Assembly: GCA_013002265.1 (NCBI GenBank)
Contig: JABDKK010000087.1
Coordinates: forward strand, 1-10,819
Source: Candidatus Nitrosopumilus sp.
Lineage (GTDB): Archaea > Thermoproteota > Nitrososphaeria > Nitrososphaerales > Nitrosopumilaceae
DNA length: 10,819 bases
Direction of reading: 5' to 3'
In this document: in pieces, positions 6,842 through 10,819 of the stretch
How positions within the stretch are numbered: position 1 is the first letter of the stretch
Layout of the letters: each line of letters opens with the position of its first letter
Translations under genes and position numbers: made by a program
Notes under the pieces: generated by a model
Seen by the model: the letters and a program-made list of their open reading frames with translations, nothing else
The model's database searches: none
Told to the model about the DNA's origin: nothing

Positions 6842-6864
6842 TTGAGTAATTTAAGAATTTAGTA

Positions 6865-6872
6865 GCTTAAAG
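6865..6872 (-). promoter_or_regulatory. TATA-like element for the secreted protein gene
   Basis: The minus strand reads CTTTAAGC, centred 27 bp before the ATG at 6841. It overlaps the stop codon of the upstream gene (6867-6869). The position fits a leaderless message starting at the first ATG. Confidence 0.45.
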
Positions 6873-7118
6873 ATTGTCGATTATTGGTTTAAGGTTTTCT
6901 GGAAGATCTGGCAGTTCAGTGTGGCTCTCATTGTTTTGTAGCACTTCAGGTCCGATTCGTCTTACCTTTTGGGTGCCTATCAGGGTGTCAATGTTTCTCT
7001 GAATGTCCTTTTCAGATAGAATGGTCTTTAGTTTTTCAAAAACTGTCTCTTCCTTTTCATATTTTTTTATGCCATATTGAACCAGAATGGTTTTCTCTTC
7101 GGAGCTAAAATCAGTCAT
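6867..7118 (-). CDS. small soluble charged protein, unknown function
   Basis: This 83-residue protein is predicted to be helical and rich in Lys and Glu. It has no membrane segment, signal peptide or cysteine. A helical core (about 1-53, including VFEKLKTILSEKD) is followed by KVRRIG and an acidic, proline-containing tail. The layout of short helices and a turn resembles a degenerate helix-turn-helix or a protein-interaction module, but I do not recognise a family. I chose the ATG at 7118 because a TTATTA element lies about 28 bp upstream. A TTG at 7133 in the same frame would add five residues. The 82-bp gap to the divergent membrane-protein gene holds both promoters. Confidence 0.65.
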   Translation of the reverse strand: MTDFSSEEKTILVQYGIKKYEKEETVFEKLKTILSEKDIQRNIDTLIGTQKVRRIGPEVLQNNESHTELPDLPENLKPIIDNL

Positions 7119-7142
7119 ATCTCTAAAGACCAAGGTTTATGG

Positions 7143-7149
7143 TAATAAT
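7143..7149 (-). promoter_or_regulatory. TATA-like element for the 83-residue protein gene
   Basis: The minus strand reads ATTATTA, centred about 28 bp before the ATG at 7118. This favours that ATG over the TTG at 7133. Confidence 0.35.
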
Positions 7150-7169
7150 CTTTGTTTAGTAAAAAACAG

Positions 7170-7178
7170 TTAAAATAC
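7170..7178 (+). promoter_or_regulatory. TATA-like element for the CPAC membrane protein gene
   Basis: TTAAAATAC, centred about 27 bp before the ATG at 7201. No comparable element stands the right distance before the earlier ATG at 7180, which lies just two bases after this one. Confidence 0.45.
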
Positions 7179-7200
7179 AATGAAGAATAATTTAATCTGC

Positions 7201-7692
7201 ATGTCAGGTAAGTTAGAATTAATCTCTTCTGTTTTGAAAATGAGAAGATATGCAGCAATTGCATTTATCAGTGCAGTTGGTTTGGGGATAATCTATTATT
7301 TCTTGACAATGTCAATGCTTCCAACTCATTTTGGAGTGGATGTTGGAATTTCGGCATCTTATGTTGCAACATCGATAGGTCTAACTGTTGCAATTTCAGC
7401 TTTGGCTGGAATTAATTTTGCAATGATGGCATACAAGATAAATAGAATGAAGATGATGAATTCTGTCAAATCAAACTCTTCAGCAGTTTTGGGCGGGGCA
7501 TTTGCAGCATTTACTCCTGGCTGTCCGGCATGTACAGCCCCACTTGCAGTGATACTTGGTGCAGTAGGAGGTCTTTCGTTGTTTCCAATGCAGGGATTGG
7601 AATTAAAATTCATCTCAGTTGGTGTCTTGATATTTTCAATCTATTGGATCACAAGAGGATTGCAAAGCAAAAGTTGCTGTAAGATTGGATAA
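7201..7692 (+). CDS. four-helix membrane protein with a CPAC motif
   Basis: From the ATG at 7201 this protein has 163 residues and four hydrophobic segments (about 17-37, 48-79, 95-128 and 132-153). The third opens with FTPGCPACTAPL, whose cysteines C108 and C111 form a CXXC pair beside two prolines at the membrane face. A second pair, C159 and C160, sits in the short tail. This suggests thiol redox chemistry or binding of a soft metal such as copper. I believe similar FTPGCPAC proteins of unknown function occur in other Nitrososphaerota. The ATG at 7180 would add seven residues and is the longest option; the TATA-like element fits 7201 better. It diverges from the 83-residue gene and meets the DUF6659-like gene tail to tail 11 bp away. 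Confidence 0.78.
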   Translation: MSGKLELISSVLKMRRYAAIAFISAVGLGIIYYFLTMSMLPTHFGVDVGISASYVATSIGLTVAISALAGINFAMMAYKINRMKMMNSVKSNSSAVLGGAFAAFTPGCPACTAPLAVILGAVGGLSLFPMQGLELKFISVGVLIFSIYWITRGLQSKSCCKIG

Positions 7693-7703
7693 TTAATTTA
7701 GAA

Positions 7704-8063
7704 TTATTGATTCTCATAGTATAGTTTGATGACTTGATCAACTACATCTTTAGTCTCTGCATCTTTTTCAGTACTGACTAGAAGTAAAAAATCATCACCT
7801 AGATAAAATGAGAATCGCTTGATGTTTTCATAATCAGATAACGTGTAGATTGTTTTGCCAAGAAACTTTGCCATTTCTTTTCGTGATTTCCAATCAAGAA
7901 TTGACTGGTTTACCAATTGGTTCTCTGCATGATCAGAGAGCATGTTTTTTATTCCTTCTCTCATTCCGCCTGCAACCTTTACAGCCCATTCATCATAGAC
8001 TGTTGCAAATCTAATTTTGGGATTCTTTGCTAAAATTTCAGAGCAAAATTTCTCATAGTCCAA
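7704..8063 (-). CDS. small archaeal protein, DUF6659-like
   Basis: This 119-residue soluble protein opens MDYEKFCSEIL and shows KIRFATVYDEW, VAGGMREG (about 30-37), a helical middle and SFYLGDDFLLLVST (about 85-98), then a C-terminal helix. The pattern of 'asks whether a signal is present, then GGMR, then LLLVST' matches, from memory, the DUF6659 family of Nitrososphaerota, which looks like a profilin or roadblock-type alpha-beta fold used in small regulatory proteins. Function is unknown. The start must be TTG at 8063: an in-frame TGA lies three codons upstream and the next ATG is at residue 34. A perfect 19-bp palindrome directly abuts this TTG, suggesting regulation at the transcription start. 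Confidence 0.72.
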   Translation of the reverse strand: MDYEKFCSEILAKNPKIRFATVYDEWAVKVAGGMREGIKNMLSDHAENQLVNQSILDWKSRKEMAKFLGKTIYTLSDYENIKRFSFYLGDDFLLLVSTEKDAETKDVVDQVIKLYYENQ

Positions 8064-8082
8064 TGAGAATCAATGATTCTCA
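8064..8082. promoter_or_regulatory. perfect 19-bp palindrome at the start of the DUF6659-like gene
   Basis: TGAGAATCA, one A, then TGATTCTCA: nine perfectly matched bases on each side of a single central base. It directly precedes the TTG at 8063. A/T-rich TATA-like sequence lies upstream (minus-strand AAATAAAAC near 8096-8104), which would place the transcription start within the palindrome. An operator for a dimeric winged-helix protein is the simplest reading; a small hairpin at the 5' end of the message is the alternative. The same nine bases recur at 7708-7716 at the end of the gene. Confidence 0.5.
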
Positions 8083-8137
8083 GAGTAATTAGAGTTTTAT
8101 TTTTTTATTGGATAAACTAAAGGCTTTTGGAACAAAA

Positions 8138-8938
8138 TTACTCTTTTAGCTTGCTTTCCCTAAAGACATCAGAGCCGTACCAAGAGTATCTGAAATAATC
8201 CAAACACCACTCGTGAAACATTGGATCATCGGAATAAAACATCTCACTGAGATCAGATTCGCCATCAGTGTTTGGAAACATTATACAAACTTCTTTTTCA
8301 TTCATTACAAGCATGGTCTGAACATTTTTTGCCATCTTTCTCTCTATCATTCCCTTCTCCACTAGTTTGTCATATCCAAGTTTTTTTAGCAACGCCTTTC
8401 TTCCCTTTGGAACAATAGCAGATTCAGAGAATATGTAATTGAATTTAACACCTTTTTTTACTTGCTTTACAAGTGGCTCAATTAGGTCAAGTGGGACTTC
8501 AGACAATATCTCATAGATGTATTCTTTAGAGTTTTTGTAGACTGTTTTCCACTGTTCCAGTACTTTGGAGAATCCCTTGATGTGCTGATTTATTGCAAGC
8601 TGACCGCAACGCATCTGAAATTTTTGTGGAACCTCGCCAAAGTTGTGCTCTTCAAAATATTTTCTGTTCTGCAGCAAAAACACAAGCGATGGAACCTGTG
8701 TGCAAACAGTTTTGCCAAATGTCGTCAAGCTGTATGTCCCATCATTATTTTTTTTTATCAATCCACTCTCTTCTAGTCGTACAAAGTTTCTGTGAACTTC
8801 CTGCTTTGTTGCATCAATCTCTTTTGCAAATGCAGTAGGTGTCAGGTTTTTGCTCAGCAAACCAAATAGTATGTTGAGTCTTTGAGGGCTTGCAAGCTCC
8901 AACACATAATCTGCAGTCTCATCAATCAGATCTGTCAA
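8138..8938 (-). CDS. FilR1-family transcriptional regulator (winged helix plus DUF1724 domain)
   Basis: This 266-residue archaeal regulator has an N-terminal winged-helix domain (about 1-78): LASPQRLNILFGLL, then TPTAFAKEIDATKQEVHRNFVRL as helix-turn-helix, then the wing IKKNNDGTYSLT. The rest is an alpha-beta domain with VPLDLIEPL (about 148-156), a KKGVKFNYIFSES strand (about 161-173), VQTMLVMNEKEVCIMFP (about 206-222) and SDDPMFHEWCLDYFRYSW near the end. This matches the FilR1/DUF1724 regulators, first linked to quorum-type filament and methanogenesis control in methanogens and widespread in archaea. The ligand here is unknown. The start is TTG at 8938: the frame upstream meets a TAG with no ATG or GTG before it, and an A/T-rich TATA element is centred about 24 bp ahead. 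Confidence 0.85.
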   Translation of the reverse strand: MTDLIDETADYVLELASPQRLNILFGLLSKNLTPTAFAKEIDATKQEVHRNFVRLEESGLIKKNNDGTYSLTTFGKTVCTQVPSLVFLLQNRKYFEEHNFGEVPQKFQMRCGQLAINQHIKGFSKVLEQWKTVYKNSKEYIYEILSEVPLDLIEPLVKQVKKGVKFNYIFSESAIVPKGRKALLKKLGYDKLVEKGMIERKMAKNVQTMLVMNEKEVCIMFPNTDGESDLSEMFYSDDPMFHEWCLDYFRYSWYGSDVFRESKLKE

Positions 8939-8955
8939 CAGAGATTTGCAGCATC

Positions 8956-8968
8956 TTTTACTAAAAAA
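8956..8968 (-). promoter_or_regulatory. TATA element for the FilR1-type regulator gene
   Basis: The minus strand reads TTTTTTAGTAAAA, centred about 24 bp before the TTG at 8938. This supports a leaderless TTG start. Confidence 0.45.
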
Positions 8969-8999
8969 CTAGTTGAAAATAAGCTAAAACTAACAGAGA

Positions 9000-9167
9000 C
9001 TAGTTTGCTATGCTCATCTTTGGCTTTTCAAAGTAACACAAAGAGTGAATTTGAACCTCAGTCTGTGTTTGACACTCTGGGCATTCAAACTGCATTGCCT
9101 GATTGCATGCAAGACAGTACTTTATTGCCTCAAGTTGAGTTCCACATTTTCTGCACGAGGTATTCAT
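9000..9167 (-). CDS. 55-residue double zinc-ribbon protein
   Basis: Translating the minus strand from the ATG at 9167 to the TAG at 9000-9002 gives 55 residues with seven cysteines. Two CXXC knuckles, C5-X2-C8 (CRKC) and C18-X2-C21 (CLAC), make a complete zinc ribbon. A third, C29-X2-C32 (CPEC), pairs with H41 and C44 (H-X2-C) as a second site. The start MNTSCRKCGTQL is typical of archaeal zinc-ribbon proteins. Such mini-proteins bind nucleic acid or act as adaptors; no specific role can be given. The gene lies 61 bp upstream of the FilR1-type gene on the same strand, with that gene's TATA element in the gap. The near-regular Cys spacing makes chance unlikely despite the short length. Confidence 0.8.
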   Translation of the reverse strand: MNTSCRKCGTQLEAIKYCLACNQAMQFECPECQTQTEVQIHSLCYFEKPKMSIAN

Positions 9168-9187
9168 GGCGTAATTTGGTCCTTATT

Positions 9188-9196
9188 CATCATTAA
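9188..9196 (-). promoter_or_regulatory. weak TATA-like element for the zinc-ribbon gene
   Basis: The minus strand reads GTTAATGAT, centred about 25 bp before the ATG at 9167. The spacing fits a leaderless start; the base pattern is a weak match. Confidence 0.3.
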
Positions 9197-9232
9197 CCCT
9201 GGTCAACAGATCAGCTTACCAGTCATTGAATG

Positions 9233-9247
9233 GTTTTACCATATTTG
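9233..9247 (+). promoter_or_regulatory. probable TATA region for the 49-residue membrane protein gene
   Basis: GTTTTACCATATTTG lies 27-41 bp before the ATG at 9274. The spacing predicts a transcript start within about ten bases of the ATG, favouring it over the in-frame ATG at 9226, which lies upstream of this element. Confidence 0.35.
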
Positions 9248-9273
9248 ATGAATCACTACGTGTATTACCAATT

Positions 9274-9423
9274 ATGAAAACACAACAAATCTCAACATGG
9301 GATAAAATGGTACACGCCCCATTCAAAAAGGTCGTAAAGTTCGATCTTATTTGCATGGCAATTGGTGCCGTGATGGGAATGGGCGCTGGTGCATATCTTG
9401 TTGCTAGCGGCTTACTAGGCTAG
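9274..9423 (+). CDS. 49-residue one-helix membrane protein, unknown function
   Basis: A basic, amphipathic N-terminal part (about 1-24, with KMVHAPFKKVVKF) leads into one Gly/Ala-rich transmembrane helix (about 25-48, AIGAVMGMGAGAYLVASG), and the protein ends right after it. GXXXG-like spacing (GAVMG, GMGAG) suggests tight helix packing, as in small subunits of membrane complexes. Codons in this stretch use more C and G at third positions (GTC, GGC, GCC, AGC) than the neighbours, often a sign of high expression. A strong stem-loop terminator starts inside its last codons. I chose the ATG at 9274 over an in-frame ATG at 9226. It resembles accessory subunits in style only; no partner is encoded nearby. 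Confidence 0.7.
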   Translation: MKTQQISTWDKMVHAPFKKVVKFDLICMAIGAVMGMGAGAYLVASGLLG

Positions 9424-9440
9424 CAACAATAATTTTTTTT
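9398..9440 (+). terminator. stem-loop plus T8 terminator after the 49-residue membrane protein
   Basis: TTGTTGCTAGC (9398-9408) pairs perfectly with GCTAGCAACAA (9419-9429), an 11-bp stem around a 10-nt loop. An eight-T run follows at 9433-9440. The stem contains the stop codon TAG at 9421-9423. It has the form of a bacterial intrinsic terminator, although archaea mostly need only the T-run. Confidence 0.75.
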
Positions 9441-9510
9441 AAAATTTAATTTTTGAAAAAATAATCAAATTATCACAATATTGTTTTAGGAACAGAAAAT
9501 ATTAGAGATA

Positions 9511-9530
9511 ATAAAAAGGAAAAAAGGAAA
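9511..9530 (-). terminator. pyrimidine-rich terminator of the beta-propeller gene
   Basis: Just past the propeller stop codon the minus strand is almost pure T and C (plus-strand A/G tract with A5 and A6 runs). Archaeal RNA polymerase ends at such T-rich tracts, so the 121-bp gap 9424-9544 appears to terminate both convergent genes. Confidence 0.45.
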
Positions 9531-9544
9531 GTTTGTAGTTATAC

Positions 9545-10819
9545 TTAATCGTCGTCTTCGTCGTCGTTATCTGATTCTAATGGAGATAGATGACTCTTCT
9601 TCAAATCTTTTAGATAGTCAGTGATCTCATCACCGCATAATTCAGATTTGAATTTACCATTAGAGCTGCATTCATCAACTGTTTGTTGAATCCAGCCTTC
9701 ATACACATTTGGAATTGCCAAAACGCCTTGACCTCCCTGTCCAGCATAGCCTATTACTCGGTCATCAATTTCAGTATCAAAGGCCTTGGTTAGAATTACA
9801 GAGCCTGCAATTTTTGCATCTGTTCCATCACCATCTTTGTTTGGATCTGGATCAACTACATGCATTGCATTTGCAAATTTACTTGTTACATATGCATAAT
9901 AGCCTCCGTCTTTCTTTGCACCCCATTGTACACCGTGACATCCAGGTTCACAAGGAAGTATTGCAACTACAGTTCCTGGATCAGATGAAACATCTACAAC
10001 ACCAATCTTTGCGCCAAGTGTCAAGGCAGTAACCATCCATTTATCATCTGGACTTATTGGTGTCTGAATTGGAAGTCCAATAAGACCTTCACCAAAGTCT
10101 GAACCTGCTTGAAGCCAGTCTATGTGACCAATAATAGAGCCATCAGCAGGATCTATTGCAGTCATAGAATTTCCTAGGAAATCAGCTGTGTAGAATACAG
10201 ATTCATCTCCTTTCATTCCAGTGGCAATTGGTCCAAACAAGATTGAATCAGATGATTCAACAGTGTTTGTATCCAGATCAATAATTGATGCTTTTAGACC
10301 AAGAAAGTCTGGTGTTACAACATACTGGCCAGAGCTACTAATCCAGTGTCCATGTGGATGTGAACGGAATCCTGTGGAAATTTGTCTTGTCATTTCATAT
10401 GTGAGGGGATCAAATTCATTGACTGTCTCCTCACCATTTATGGCAACGTAAATTTTTCCATCAGCTGGAGATGTCATAACATGTGATGGGGATTGTCCGG
10501 TGAATGATTCTCTGATGAGTTCGCCACTATCCCTATCAATTATTGCCATCTCATTTCCAAACCATTGAGTTTGGTAGATTACTTCGTTCTTTGCATCAGC
10601 CCACATGTTGTGTGGATGATTCATGTTGATTTCAGGTAATGCTATCTTTTGCTCGATATCCCACTTCTTTGTATTGATTACAGTAATTGTACCTGGTTTA
10701 TCTGCTGGAGTTCCTTCGTGGTTCTTTGCAGCAGTTCTCTCAAACTGTGTATTTACCCAGACTTCTCCAACACCCTTCTTCTTTGGTTCTTTCAAATCAG
10801 GAAGAGACATGCTAGAATC
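9545..10819 (-). CDS. YVTN-type beta-propeller protein, probably secreted; 5' end outside window
   Basis: At least 421 residues of repeated four-strand blades, in which each blade closes on a pattern like NEMAIIDRDSG (about 87-96), ASIIDLDT (174-181), NSMTAIDPADG (214-224) and NAMHVVDPD (314-322). This is the YVTN/NHL-type propeller found in many archaeal surface and redox proteins. Several blades open with His: NHPHNMW (64-70), SH (109-110), SHPHGHW (150-156) and CEPGCH (287-292). C287/C291 and C381/C392 could form disulfides, fitting an extracellular site. The C-terminus is a strongly acidic tail (DNDDEDDD). An ATG at 10810 exists, but the frame stays open to the window edge and no signal peptide follows that ATG, so the true start with an export signal is probably beyond 10819. 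Residue numbers count from the ATG at 10810. Substrate unknown. Confidence 0.8.
   Translation of the reverse strand, partial: DSSMSLPDLKEPKKKGVGEVWVNTQFERTAAKNHEGTPADKPGTITVINTKKWDIEQKIALPEINMNHPHNMWADAKNEVIYQTQWFGNEMAIIDRDSGELIRESFTGQSPSHVMTSPADGKIYVAINGEETVNEFDPLTYEMTRQISTGFRSHPHGHWISSSGQYVVTPDFLGLKASIIDLDTNTVESSDSILFGPIATGMKGDESVFYTADFLGNSMTAIDPADGSIIGHIDWLQAGSDFGEGLIGLPIQTPISPDDKWMVTALTLGAKIGVVDVSSDPGTVVAILPCEPGCHGVQWGAKKDGGYYAYVTSKFANAMHVVDPDPNKDGDGTDAKIAGSVILTKAFDTEIDDRVIGYAGQGGQGVLAIPNVYEGWIQQTVDECSSNGKFKSELCGDEITDYLKDLKKSHLSPLESDNDDEDDD

Noticed and set aside
7708..7716. Third copy of the nine-base half site at the end of the DUF6659-like gene as a second operator
   Set aside because: It codes for the last residues (YENQ), is only a half site, and one nine-base recurrence in AT-rich DNA may be chance. 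It is kept only as a side note to the palindrome.
9045..9060. Minus-strand GAGGTTCAAATTC resembling a tRNA T-arm
   Set aside because: The flanking bases do not form the five-pair stem and no acceptor, D or anticodon arm is found around it. It lies inside the zinc-ribbon coding region.
8882..9196. 104-codon plus-strand frame spanning the FilR1-type start and the zinc-ribbon gene
   Set aside because: It is antisense to two better supported minus-strand genes and its own protein shows no recognisable pattern; its cysteines do not form paired motifs.
9709..10032. 107-codon plus-strand frame rich in Leu, Gln and His
   Set aside because: It is antisense to the propeller gene, and its repetitive make-up reflects the reverse complement of the propeller repeats.

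Overview
The window is AT-rich and looks like the genome of an ammonia-oxidising archaeon of the Nitrososphaerota (Thaumarchaeota), most likely a marine Nitrosopumilus-type organism. The strongest evidence is the adjacent pair at 215-3897. It encodes 4-hydroxybutyryl-CoA dehydratase and a fused ADP-forming acyl-CoA synthetase, the 4-hydroxybutyrate arm of the thaumarchaeal 3-hydroxypropionate/4-hydroxybutyrate carbon-fixation cycle. Archaeal-style TATA boxes about 26 bp ahead of start codons (leaderless genes), a FilR1-type regulator and a secreted beta-propeller protein fit the same picture. The taxonomic call rests on gene content, not on a marker RNA.

Layout. Positions 1-54 may hold the last codons of a plus-strand gene, followed by 160 bp without a gene. 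Positions 215-3897 (minus) carry the two carbon-fixation genes, each with its own TATA box. Positions 3964-5399 (minus) look like a small operon: an ArsR-like winged-helix regulator, a three-helix membrane protein behind a good Shine-Dalgarno site, a four-helix membrane protein that appears split by a +1 frameshift, and an RNase HI-like protein lacking its last catalytic aspartate. Diverging from it, 5501-6382 (plus) encodes a stand-alone radical SAM enzyme. Its end overlaps by 15 bp the end of a convergent gene for a small secreted protein (6368-6841, minus), which is followed by a short soluble unknown (6867-7118, minus).

From 7201 on: a membrane protein with a conserved-looking CPAC motif (plus), a DUF6659-like small protein (minus) with a perfect palindrome at its start, a FilR1-family regulator (minus), a 55-residue double zinc-ribbon protein at 9000-9167 (minus), a 49-residue one-helix membrane protein (plus) ending in a strong stem-loop plus T-run terminator, and a beta-propeller protein (minus) whose 5' end runs off the window.

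Functionally, the first 3.9 kb is core carbon metabolism: 4-hydroxybutyrate is activated to its CoA ester and dehydrated to crotonyl-CoA. The rest is accessory or regulatory: three likely regulatory or metal-binding proteins, several small membrane proteins and two exported proteins. No tRNA, rRNA, CRISPR array, insertion sequence or phage gene was seen. Genes at the head of transcription units tend to be leaderless (ATG or TTG), while two internal operon genes have Shine-Dalgarno sites.
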